Shown one piece after another: positions 44,778-52,788 of a stretch of DNA of 64,000 nt (position 1 is its first letter; the number at the start of each line of letters is the position of its first letter). Origin of the DNA: JANLYC01 sp963750495 (lineage in GTDB: Bacteria; Actinomycetota; Actinomycetes; Propionibacteriales; Nocardioidaceae); NCBI GenBank assembly GCA_963750495.1, contig CAVVQV010000008.1, positions 496,001 through 560,000 of the forward strand, in the 5' to 3' direction. The notes under the pieces were generated by a model that saw only the letters and a list, made by a program, of their open reading frames with translations, had not been told where the DNA came from and made no database searches. The position numbers and the translations under genes were made by a program.

Positions 44778-44864
44778 CCCCACTCTGACCTCCCCCTGGG
44801 TCTGAAACCGGCGAACCGCCCCCCATGTTGTCCTGGTGCACAACCCAAACACCCTCTGGCCGTA

Positions 44865-44916
44865 GCGCGTTTGCCTAGTTCACAATCCAGGTGGCTTGTG
44901 AACTAGGCAAACGTGC
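44865..44916. repeat. Long inverted repeat with a third direct copy, possible bidirectional terminator
   Basis: GTTTGCCTAGTTCACA (44869-44884) and its exact complement (44897-44912) form a 16-bp stem, extendable to 20 bp with one G-U, around a 12-nt loop. A direct copy of GTTTGCCTAG recurs at 44931-44940. It lies between two convergent genes, fitting a bidirectional terminator, but there is no T-run. The CTAG-containing sequence and repeated unit also fit a mobile miniature or REP-type element. Confidence 0.75.
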
Positions 44917-44965
44917 CGCGGTGACTGAGGGTTTGCCTAGCCCGAAAGCGGCGCTCGTAGGGCGG

Positions 44966-46270
44966 TCAGGCGCGATCGAGGAAACCGTCGAGCACGCGGG
45001 CGCTGAACTCCAGGGCATCGATCGGCACCCGTTCGTCCACCCCGTGGAACAGCGCCGTGAAGTCCAGGTCAGCCGGCAGTCGCAGCGGCGAGAAGCCGAA
45101 GCAGCGGATCCCGAGCTTGTGCCACGCCTTCGCGTCCGTCCCGCCCGACATCAGGAACGGCAGCACCTTCGCCCCGGGGTCCTCGGCGAGGATCGAGTCG
45201 CGCATGGCCTCGGTGATCGCCCCGTCGAACGGCGTCTCCAGCGCGATGTCCTGCACCAGCACCTCGTACGACACGTTGTCGGGGAGCAGGCTGCGCAAGG
45301 TGGCGAAGAACTCGTCCTCGTACCCCGGCAGGAAGCGTCCGTCGATGGCCGCCGTCGCCTCCCCCGGCACGACGTTGTGCTTGTATCCCGCATCGAGCAT
45401 CGTCGGATTGGCCGTGTTGCGCACCACCGCCGCAAGCATCCGAGCAGCCAAGCCGAAGTGCTCGATCAAGGCATCGACGTTGTCCTCCACCGAGTCGTGT
45501 CCGGTCAGCGCCGCCACCTCCTCCAGCAGCTGGGACATCGACGGGGTGATCCGGACCGGCCACTCGTGCCGCCCGATCGCAGCGACTGCCTCGGCCACTG
45601 CGGTCACGGCGTTGTCGTGGTTGCGCATCGAGCCGTGCCCGGCCGTGCCATGGGCTCGCAGCCGCAGCCAGGCGATCCCCTTCTCGGCCGTCTCGACGAG
45701 ATACACCCGCTGACCCGCGATCGTGGCCGAGAAGCCGCCCACCTCGCCGATCCCTTCGGTGCAGCCCTCGAACCACTCCGGATGCCGGTCCGCCAACGGG
45801 TGCGCGCCGTGGATGCTGCCGGCCTCCTCGTCCGCCGTGAACGCCAACGTGATCGCCCGGCGCGGCAGCACACCGGCGCGCGCCCGGGCGCGTACGACCG
45901 ACAGGATCGTCGCATCGAAGTCCTTCATGTCGACGGCACCGCGTCCCCAGATGTACCCGTCGATCTCCTCCGCCCCGAACGGGTCGACCTTCCAGTCCGC
46001 CTTGGCCGCCGGTACGACGTCGAGGTGGCCGTGCAGCAGCAGCCGGTCCGTCGCGTTCGGGTCTCCCCAGTGAGCCACCACCGATGTTCGGCCGGGAGTC
46101 GGCTCGAACAGGTGCGGCTCGATGCCGACCTCGTCGAGCAGCCCCGCCACGTGCTCGGCCGCCAGCCGCTCCCCCGGCCCGGACCCGTCGCCGTAGTTGG
46201 AGGTGTCGATGCGGATCAGGTCGCGGCAGATCTGGGCCACCTCGGCCGCGGGCTTGTACGACGTCGTCAT
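44966..46270 (-). CDS. M20-family metallopeptidase (dipeptidase/deacylase-like)
   Basis: 434 residues. Zinc motifs: LLLHGHLDVVPA (first His and Asp), GRGAVDMKDFDA (bridging Asp), TADEEAGSIHGA (catalytic Glu pair) and MSGGTDAKAWHKLG region near the C-terminus with the last His. The internal dimerisation domain has RAHGTAGHGSM. Cytosolic di-zinc hydrolase of peptides or N-acyl amino acids; exact substrate unknown. ATG 46270 or ATG 46279 three codons upstream. Confidence 0.93.
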   Translation of the reverse strand: MTTSYKPAAEVAQICRDLIRIDTSNYGDGSGPGERLAAEHVAGLLDEVGIEPHLFEPTPGRTSVVAHWGDPNATDRLLLHGHLDVVPAAKADWKVDPFGAEEIDGYIWGRGAVDMKDFDATILSVVRARARAGVLPRRAITLAFTADEEAGSIHGAHPLADRHPEWFEGCTEGIGEVGGFSATIAGQRVYLVETAEKGIAWLRLRAHGTAGHGSMRNHDNAVTAVAEAVAAIGRHEWPVRITPSMSQLLEEVAALTGHDSVEDNVDALIEHFGLAARMLAAVVRNTANPTMLDAGYKHNVVPGEATAAIDGRFLPGYEDEFFATLRSLLPDNVSYEVLVQDIALETPFDGAITEAMRDSILAEDPGAKVLPFLMSGGTDAKAWHKLGIRCFGFSPLRLPADLDFTALFHGVDERVPIDALEFSARVLDGFLDRA

Positions 46271-46316
46271 GCGGTCCATCTTGCACCCATCCCGAACGCG
46301 TCACGACCGCGGCCGA

Positions 46317-46347
46317 TTGCGGGAGTAACGGCGAACTTTGCTAGGGT
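46317..46347 (+). promoter_or_regulatory. Likely promoter of tRNA-Leu
   Basis: TTGCGG (46317-46322) and TAGGGT (46342-46347) with a 19 bp spacer; TGC just before the -10 box gives an extended -10. The next 34 nt run to the tRNA. Confidence 0.5.
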
Positions 46348-46381
46348 TGGTGGTCGCTCACCGAAGGTTGGTGAGACCCAC

Positions 46382-46467
46382 GTCCGGGTGGCGGAATAGG
46401 CAGACGCGCTAGCTTGAGGTGCTAGTGCCCGTATTAGGGCATGGGGGTTCAAGTCCCCCCTCGGACA
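46382..46467 (+). tRNA. tRNA-Leu (anticodon GAG)
   Basis: 86 nt. The acceptor stem GTCCGGG pairs with CTCGGAC (one G-U), with discriminator A. Anticodon stem CTAGC/GCTAG holds loop TTGAGGT, giving anticodon GAG for CUC/CUU. A long variable arm (GTGCCCGTATTAGGGCAT) and the T-loop GTTCAAGT confirm a class II tRNA. CCA is not encoded in full (CCG follows). Confidence 0.97.
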
Positions 46468-46473
46468 CCGCGC

Positions 46474-46497
46474 AAGGCCAGGCTCTGCCTGGCCTTT
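46474..46497 (+). terminator. Rho-independent terminator of tRNA-Leu
   Basis: AAGGCCAGG (46474-46482) pairs with CCTGGCCTT (46488-46496), 5-nt loop, followed by TTG; a 7 nt gap from the tRNA end. Confidence 0.8.
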
Positions 46498-46661
46498 GTC
46501 GTCTGAGGACCTGCACCAGCGGGGCGGTCCTGTGCGCCCCACCGGTCAGGTGCCCCGGATTGATGGAGCGTGCGACCCGGCTGTACTCCGCCACGTCTGC
46601 CCAGGGGGGCAACCGCACGGTTTGCCGGGTGACGCGCGGCTCAATCGTTTGGCGAGGCCGT

Positions 46662-47909
46662 TCAGCCCAGGCGGATCGTGACGTCGCCACCATGCCGGTT
46701 GGCGGCGTCGAGGACCCGGGCCGGGATCCGGAAGGCGCGACCAGGCACGGCGGGCCACGGCAGCCGGGTACGCCCGAGCACGCGGCCATCTTGACGTACC
46801 TCCACGACCGGGACGCCGACGAACTCGTCACACCAGCTCAGCAGCCGCCCGCGCGCGAAGTCCCGGTCGTCCGGTCGCAGCCGCGACGGTGTGATCCAGC
46901 GCAGCGGACTGTCAACCACGATGCGCACGCCGGCCGGAGGAGCCTCCCCCTCGTCGAGCCACCGTCGTACGCCGGCCAGCACATGGCGCCCGTCGAGCGC
47001 AGCCACGTCCGCCGTGTCGACGGGATGAACGAGGTTCCCGATCGCGAACACCCCCGCGTTGGACGTCCGCAGGGTCGCATCGACGACAGGTCCGGCGGAC
47101 CCGGCCGCCAGGTCCAGACCGGCCATCCTCGCCAGCTCGTTGTCCGGCACCCAGTCACCGGTCAGGACCACGGTGTCGCACTCGACCCGCCGAACCTCCC
47201 CCGTCGAAAGGTCCTGCACCCGGACAGCCTCGACGCGGTTGCGCCCTTCGATGGAGATGACGCGGCTCTGCACGGCCACCGGCACACGCAGCAGCGACCT
47301 ACCGACAGCGCTGAAGGCCTTGTAGGACTCGGGTTTGCGATGCGTCGTCGTCATCAGCACCGTCTCGCAACCGGCATGCCGGAGGGTGAGGACCGCCGAC
47401 CAGCTGACCAGCTCGGCACCGACCACGACGGCCCGGTTGCCGGGACTGCGGTGCTGCAGGTGCACCAGGCTCTGCAGATGGCCGGTGGTGTAGACGCCGG
47501 CCGGCCGGTCCCCCGCGATCAGCCTGGCCGCCCGCGGTCGCTCCCGGGCACCGGTGGCAAGGATCAACGCGCGCGGACGAATGAGTTGGATGCCGGTCGG
47601 GCTGGTGACGCTGAGGGTCCGGCCCCCCTCGAGCCGGCTCACCGTGGCCTCCGTCTGCACGTTCGCACCGGCCGCCATCGCTTGCTCGACCAGTCGCGCG
47701 GCATACACCGGTCCACGGAGTGACCGCCGCAGGTCGCGCAGACCATAGCCCGTGTGGTCGCTGTGGCGGGGTATGCCGCCGGCCTGCTGCTCGCGTTCCA
47801 GCACGAACACCTCGGGCACGTAGGGCGCCAGCGCAGCGGCCGCCGTCAGGCCCGCGGGACCGGCTCCGATGATCGCGACCGCCGGCAAGAGCACCGTGCC
47901 CTCGGTCAT
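46662..47909 (-). CDS. FAD/NAD(P)-binding oxidoreductase
   Basis: 415 residues. N-terminal FAD dinucleotide-binding VAIIGAGPAGLTAAAAL, the GG motif, ILATGARERPRAARLI, and the second nucleotide fold VVVGAELVSWSAVLTL, where the usual GxGxxG is altered to GAELVS. DAT-type end signature is NAGVFAIGNLVHPVDTA. The last 90 residues form a separate small domain. It overlaps the GlpA-like gene by 4 nt and is the last of five coupled genes; likely passes electrons with that partner. Confidence 0.85.
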   Translation of the reverse strand: MTEGTVLLPAVAIIGAGPAGLTAAAALAPYVPEVFVLEREQQAGGIPRHSDHTGYGLRDLRRSLRGPVYAARLVEQAMAAGANVQTEATVSRLEGGRTLSVTSPTGIQLIRPRALILATGARERPRAARLIAGDRPAGVYTTGHLQSLVHLQHRSPGNRAVVVGAELVSWSAVLTLRHAGCETVLMTTTHRKPESYKAFSAVGRSLLRVPVAVQSRVISIEGRNRVEAVRVQDLSTGEVRRVECDTVVLTGDWVPDNELARMAGLDLAAGSAGPVVDATLRTSNAGVFAIGNLVHPVDTADVAALDGRHVLAGVRRWLDEGEAPPAGVRIVVDSPLRWITPSRLRPDDRDFARGRLLSWCDEFVGVPVVEVRQDGRVLGRTRLPWPAVPGRAFRIPARVLDAANRHGGDVTIRLG

Positions 47910-49288
47910 CGGTCGGCCGCCTCGTCGAGGAGCCGTTCGACCTCGGCTCCGCAGAAGAACCCCTGGCACCGCCCCATGAGGGCGCGCGTACGACGCCGGA
48001 GCCCGTCGAGGTCACGCGGCGGCACGGCAGAGCCCAGCGCGTCCCGGATCTCGCCGCGCGTGACGCGCTCGCAGAAACAGACCACTCGCCCGTACTCCGG
48101 GTCGTCAGCGATGAGGTCCGCACGTTGGTAGGGACGGGGAAACGCCTCACCGAGGTTCGGCACCGTGGACCCAGCCGTCGGCCCGGGCCACCCTTCCAGC
48201 GGGACCCCGGCGTCGGCGAGCAGCTCCCGCACGTGCTCGGCGATGGCCAGGCTCGCGGTGAGTCCGGTCGAGCGGATGCCACCCAGGCACACGTACCGGG
48301 CCTGCAGGTCGATGTCGATCACGTAGTCGCTGTGCTCGGTGGCCGCCCGCAGCCCGGCATACGTGGCCGTGACCTCCTCGGTCAGCAGGTCGGGCATGAT
48401 CCGCGACCCCTGCTCCAGCAGCATCTCGACGCCCTGGACCGACGTGGAGGTGTCCGTCCGATCCTCGAGCTCCTCGGCAGTGGGGCCGAGCATGACGTTC
48501 CCGAAGATGGTCGGGCTGACCAGCACCCCCTTGCCGACAGCTGTCGGCACGGGCAGGACGATGCGCGGTGCCAACGGTCGGGCGAGCTTGTCGAACACGA
48601 TGAGCTCTCCACGACGGGGCACCACCGTGAACCGGTCGTGGCCGAACATCCGGTCGACGAGGTCGGCGCCCAGACCAGCCGCGTTGACGACCCAGCCCGC
48701 CGTCACGTCGCCCTGACTCGTGCTCAACGTGATACCCGGCGCGGCGCTGCGGCTGACCCCGGTCACCGCGCAGCACCGACGCAGCTGCGCGCCATGGCCA
48801 AGCGCATCGTTGACGAACGCAAGCGTCGTCGACCACGGGTCGATGATCGACTCCCCGGGCACGATGAGACCCCCGAGCACGCCTGGCCCGAGCGCGGGCA
48901 CCAGTGCATAGACGGCGTCCGCGTCGACCAGCTCGGTCTCGTCGTAGCCATTGCTCCGCGCCTTCTCCGCCAACGACGGGAGGGTGGCCAGCTGCTGGTC
49001 GTCCCAGGCCACGAGCACCGCGCCCACGCGCTCGACCGCGATACCCGCGGCAGCGGCGTACTCCCCGAGGAGGTGGTACCCGCGGGCAACCAGCCGTGAC
49101 TCCAGGCTGCCCGGAGTGGCGTCGAACCCGGTGTGCAGGATCGCCGTGTTGGCCTTGCTCGTGCCGTCCCCGACGTCGCCACGCGCCTCCAGGATGACCG
49201 CCGACAGACCACCCGCCGCCAGCTCGCGCGCGACAGCACAGCCCACCACGCCGGCGCCGATCACTGCGACGTCGTACGGCTCCTCCAT
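47906..49288 (-). CDS. GlpA-like FAD oxidoreductase with BFD-type [2Fe-2S] domain
   Basis: 460 residues. DAO-fold FAD motif VAVIGAGVVGCAVARELA, substrate region TGFDATPGSLESRL and C-terminal GLRAATEHSDYVI with GGIRSTGLTASLAIAEHV. A BFD-like domain follows (about 390-455) with CFCERVTRGE and GRCQGFFCG, four cysteines for [2Fe-2S]. The layout equals anaerobic glycerol-3-phosphate dehydrogenase subunit A; the coupled neighbours (FGGY kinase, second FAD enzyme) match the clostridial three-gene set, but a DUF1667 partner is missing. Overlaps the kinase stop by one nucleotide. Confidence 0.86.
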   Translation of the reverse strand: MEEPYDVAVIGAGVVGCAVARELAAGGLSAVILEARGDVGDGTSKANTAILHTGFDATPGSLESRLVARGYHLLGEYAAAAGIAVERVGAVLVAWDDQQLATLPSLAEKARSNGYDETELVDADAVYALVPALGPGVLGGLIVPGESIIDPWSTTLAFVNDALGHGAQLRRCCAVTGVSRSAAPGITLSTSQGDVTAGWVVNAAGLGADLVDRMFGHDRFTVVPRRGELIVFDKLARPLAPRIVLPVPTAVGKGVLVSPTIFGNVMLGPTAEELEDRTDTSTSVQGVEMLLEQGSRIMPDLLTEEVTATYAGLRAATEHSDYVIDIDLQARYVCLGGIRSTGLTASLAIAEHVRELLADAGVPLEGWPGPTAGSTVPNLGEAFPRPYQRADLIADDPEYGRVVCFCERVTRGEIRDALGSAVPPRDLDGLRRRTRALMGRCQGFFCGAEVERLLDEAADR

Positions 49289-50715
49289 CAACGCTCCACG
49301 AGGGACAGCACCGCCTGGACGGTCGACTCCCAGCCGGCCATGGTCTCGGCCGCCCGCTCCGGCGACCATCGTGGCTCATAGCCGGCCGACGGTGTCCACT
49401 GGTCCACCGCGTCGCTCAGGGTCAGCCCGGTCTCGACGCTCAGCCGCCCCATGGCGGCCGCCCCCAGTGCCGTGGCATGCGGAGAGGGATAGCAGTCGAT
49501 CGGTATCTGCAGCAGGTCTGCCTGCGCCTGCATGAGCACAGCGGAGCGGGTCAGTCCACCGTCGACGCGGAGCCTCGTCATCGGCTCCGCGGTGTCCGCC
49601 TCGACCTGGCGTACGAGCGCCGCCACCTGGCAGGCCAGCCCCTCGACGACCGCTCGCACCAGGTGACCACGTTCGGTCGCCAGCCCCATGCCGACCAGGG
49701 CGCCCGAGGCCTCGGCCGTCCACCACGGTGCCGCCATGCCGGCGAGCCCCGGCACGAAGGTGGCGCCGCCGGACGTGTCGGCGCATTCGGCATCCAGCTG
49801 CTCCGCCGCGGTCAACATTCCGACGGACACCAGCCAGCGGACTGCCGACCCCACCGTGTAGGCCTGCCCGTCGAGGCAGTACGTGTTCCCGTCCGCCAGC
49901 GACCAGGCAGCCGATGTCGTGAGACCGCTTCCGGAACGCACCGCCGTGTCGCCGGTGTTCGCCAGCAGGAACGCCCCGGTTCCGTAGGTGCACTTGGCAG
50001 TTCCGGGTTCGAGACAACGTTGCGCCGCAAGCGCGGCCTGCTGGTCGACGATGAGCCCACCGACCAGCACGGACCCGCCGAACGCGGTCGTGCTCCCCAC
50101 CACCTCGTCGTTGCGTACGACGCGGGGCAACGACTCACCGGCCAACCCGAACACGTCGAGCAGCTCCGCCTCCCACGCCAACGCTTCGACATCGACCAGC
50201 AGGGACCGGCTTGCCGTGGTGGCGTCGGTCACGAACTCCCCGGTGAGCTGCCGTACGAGCCAGGAGTCCGTCGTCGTTACCACACCGTCTGCGGTCACCT
50301 CCCTGCGCAGCCACGTCATCTTGGGCGCGGAGAAGTACGAGTCCAGAACGAGGCCGGTGCGGGCGGCCACCAGCTCCGCGTGGGGACGCAGCTCGGTACA
50401 GATCTGGTCAGCGCGGCGGTCCTGCCAGACGATCACCGGCGTCAGCGGAGTCCCCGAGGCCTGGTCCCACGCCAGCACGCTCTCTCCCTGGTTGGCCAAC
50501 GACACCACCGACAGGGTCGGATCGCCGGCCTGGCTCAGGGCCTGCCGACCGGCCTCGAGCACGGTGTCGAGCAGCTCCCCGGCGTCGACCTCCACGCCGC
50601 CCCCCTCGAGATATCGCGGTCGAACCGGAAGCTCGACCACAGCCAGCACGGTCTCACCGTCACGGACGAGGGCCTTCGTGCCCGACGTGCCCTGGTCGAT
50701 CGCGAGGACAGTCAT
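49288..50715 (-). CDS. FGGY-family kinase, divergent glycerol-kinase type
   Basis: 475 residues. Phosphate-1 motif DQGTSGTKALV, VWQDRRAD, SYFSAPKMTWL and VDQQAALAAQ...TYGTGAFLLANTG follow the GlpK pattern, including the Trp and Tyr that stack on glycerol and the catalytic Asp of the DQQAAL motif. The Arg-Glu of E. coli GlpK (NQRE) reads NQGE here, losing the Arg that binds a glycerol hydroxyl. The substrate may therefore be glycerol or another polyol. Coupled to the phosphatase gene by a 4 nt overlap. Confidence 0.85.
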   Translation of the reverse strand: MTVLAIDQGTSGTKALVRDGETVLAVVELPVRPRYLEGGGVEVDAGELLDTVLEAGRQALSQAGDPTLSVVSLANQGESVLAWDQASGTPLTPVIVWQDRRADQICTELRPHAELVAARTGLVLDSYFSAPKMTWLRREVTADGVVTTTDSWLVRQLTGEFVTDATTASRSLLVDVEALAWEAELLDVFGLAGESLPRVVRNDEVVGSTTAFGGSVLVGGLIVDQQAALAAQRCLEPGTAKCTYGTGAFLLANTGDTAVRSGSGLTTSAAWSLADGNTYCLDGQAYTVGSAVRWLVSVGMLTAAEQLDAECADTSGGATFVPGLAGMAAPWWTAEASGALVGMGLATERGHLVRAVVEGLACQVAALVRQVEADTAEPMTRLRVDGGLTRSAVLMQAQADLLQIPIDCYPSPHATALGAAAMGRLSVETGLTLSDAVDQWTPSAGYEPRWSPERAAETMAGWESTVQAVLSLVER

Positions 50716-51920
50716 CCGGGTCGGCCCTCCATCCCGATGTTCTCCCCGTCGGGCACCCGGATGGCGACCACGGCGATGTCGTCGCGCGGCTCACCGCGCT
50801 GGAAGTCCACGACGTCGGCGACGATGTGCCTGGCGGGTTCGTCGGCAGCGACATGGTCCATGGCGGACCTGGTGAGTCCTTCCTCGCCGTAGAACACCCG
50901 ATCGGCACGCCCCTCGGTGACGCCGTCGGTGTAGACCACGAGCAGGTCACCGGCCACCAAGGTGATCTCGACGTCCTCGAGGTCGACGTCCGGGAACAAA
51001 CCCATCAACGAGCCAGGAACGCCGACGGGCTCGACCTGACCCGACGGCGAGACGACCAGCGGCAGCGGATGTCCCCCGGCAGCGACGGTGACCGACCAAC
51101 CGTCACCGTCACGCCGCAGCCGGAGCAGGACCACGCTGCAGAAGCGATCCGTGTCCTCGCGCACCAGTACCTCGTTGAGCCCGGACAGCACGACCCGCGG
51201 ATCGTCGTGCTGCACCGTCATCGCCCGGATCGTGTGCCGGACGAGCCTGCTCACCAGGGCGGCCTCGACCCCCTTGCCGCGTACGTCTCCGACCACGATC
51301 ACCCAGTCCCCGGTCGCGATCTGGAAGATGTCGTAGAAGTCGCCCCCGACCTCGCGTCCATCGCCGGCCGGCCGGTACGCGGCCGAGACATCGAGACCTG
51401 GAATCTGCGGAATCGAAGGTGGCATCAGGGTGGCCTGCAGCGTCGACACGAGGGCCTGCGCGTGCTCCTCGGACTGTTCGGCGCGCTCCTTCGCCCGCAG
51501 CAGCTCCCGTTCGTACTCACGCCGGTGCGTGGCGTCGAAGACGGCAATCCGGACCCGCTGGGGCGTACCGTCCTCGGCTGAGTCGAGCACGGCGTTCACC
51601 AGCACGGGGAGTCGCTCGCCGTCTGCCCGCACGACATCGAAGGCCACCTCCCGCACGGTCCCCTGCATCCGCAGGAGCGGGTCGTAGTGCGTCTCGTGGT
51701 AGATCCGACCGCCTGCCGTCAGCAGCTCGGCGAAGGACCGCTTTCCGACGAGCTCGTCCGCTGTATAGCCGGTCAACGTCTCGAAGGTGGCATTGCACTT
51801 CACCACGGTCCCGTCCGGCGAAGTCGTGAGGTATCCGCACGGTGCACTGTCGTACAGCTGTTCAGGATCGTCGTCGAGGAGGGCGGCGTAGAACGCCTCG
51901 GCCGCGGCCTGTTGGTTCAT
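50712..51920 (-). CDS. PAS-domain PP2C phosphatase (RsbP-like)
   Basis: 402 residues. PAS domain at about 25-135 (APCGYLTTSPDGTVVKCN, LTGYTADELVGKRSF), a short coiled linker, then a SpoIIE/PP2C domain from about 170: VGGDFYDIFQ, VVGDVRGKGVEAAL (metal Asp), LVVYTDGVTEGR and RDDIAVVAIRV. This is the architecture of RsbP, which dephosphorylates an anti-anti-sigma factor under energy stress. It overlaps the upstream RsbQ-like hydrolase by 4 nt and the kinase by 4 nt. Confidence 0.9.
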   Translation of the reverse strand: MNQQAAAEAFYAALLDDDPEQLYDSAPCGYLTTSPDGTVVKCNATFETLTGYTADELVGKRSFAELLTAGGRIYHETHYDPLLRMQGTVREVAFDVVRADGERLPVLVNAVLDSAEDGTPQRVRIAVFDATHRREYERELLRAKERAEQSEEHAQALVSTLQATLMPPSIPQIPGLDVSAAYRPAGDGREVGGDFYDIFQIATGDWVIVVGDVRGKGVEAALVSRLVRHTIRAMTVQHDDPRVVLSGLNEVLVREDTDRFCSVVLLRLRRDGDGWSVTVAAGGHPLPLVVSPSGQVEPVGVPGSLMGLFPDVDLEDVEITLVAGDLLVVYTDGVTEGRADRVFYGEEGLTRSAMDHVAADEPARHIVADVVDFQRGEPRDDIAVVAIRVPDGENIGMEGRPG

Positions 51921-52714
51921 CCGCGGACGAACGGTGTCATCGCCGCGATCGTCTCGGCCGGTGCGCTCAGGTTGGGACAGTGCCCGGTCGCATCGAGCAT
52001 GACCAGGGTCGCGCGGGACATCGTGTCGGCGACGTACTGACCTACGCTGGTCGGCGCGATCGCATCCCGGGCGCACTGCAACACCAACGACGGGGTCTGC
52101 ACCCGCCCGAGGTCCGCCCGGTTGTCGGATCGGAAGGTCACCTCCGCGAACCTTCTGGCGATGTGCGGATCAGTCCTGCAGAAGCTCTCTGTCAGCTCGG
52201 CGCCCAGCTCGGGCCGGTCGTCGTTGCCCATGATCACGGGCGCCATGACACTGGACCAGCCGAGGTAGTTGCTCTCCAGGGAGTCCAGCAGCTCGGTGAT
52301 GTCCTCGTTGCTGAAGCCACCGACGTACCCGTCGTCGTCGACGTAGCGAGGCGAGGGTCCGATGAGGACGAGCTTCTCGAACACGTCGGGCGCAGCGAGG
52401 TCGGCCAGCACACCGATCATCGACGAGACCGAGTGACCGACGAAGACGCCGTCCGTGACGTCGAGCTCACGGCAGATCTCGACCAGGTCGTCGGCGTACC
52501 CCTGCAGGGTCCCGTGGCGGCGAACGTCGTACGACGACGGTCCTGCCGGCCCGACCCCGGCGTGGTCGAAGAGGATCACCCGGAACTCGTCCTCGAAGGC
52601 GGGGGCCACGAACCGCCACATGTGCTGGTCGCAGCCGAAGCCGTGCGAGAACACCATGGGCTGGCCGTCCGGCCGCCCGGTGACGACCACGTTGTGCCGG
52701 GTCAGCGCAGTCAT
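51917..52714 (-). CDS. RsbQ-like alpha/beta hydrolase
   Basis: 265 residues. Catalytic triad Ser95 (VGHSVSSM), Asp217 (CARDAIAP) and His245 (DATGHCPNL). The start NVVVTGRPDGQPMVFSHGFGCDQHMWR and DHAGVGPAGPSSYD are strongly RsbQ/D14/KAI2-like. In Bacillus RsbQ is required for RsbP activity and binds a small hydrophobic ligand. The 4 nt overlap with the PAS-PP2C gene supports an RsbQ-RsbP pair. Confidence 0.9.
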   Translation of the reverse strand: MTALTRHNVVVTGRPDGQPMVFSHGFGCDQHMWRFVAPAFEDEFRVILFDHAGVGPAGPSSYDVRRHGTLQGYADDLVEICRELDVTDGVFVGHSVSSMIGVLADLAAPDVFEKLVLIGPSPRYVDDDGYVGGFSNEDITELLDSLESNYLGWSSVMAPVIMGNDDRPELGAELTESFCRTDPHIARRFAEVTFRSDNRADLGRVQTPSLVLQCARDAIAPTSVGQYVADTMSRATLVMLDATGHCPNLSAPAETIAAMTPFVRG

Positions 52715-52788
52715 GGAGCGAGACTAAACCTCCAGCTCACTCTTCGGGTGATGTCCCAGCAACCTCGACCGGGCGAGTTTGCTCGCGG

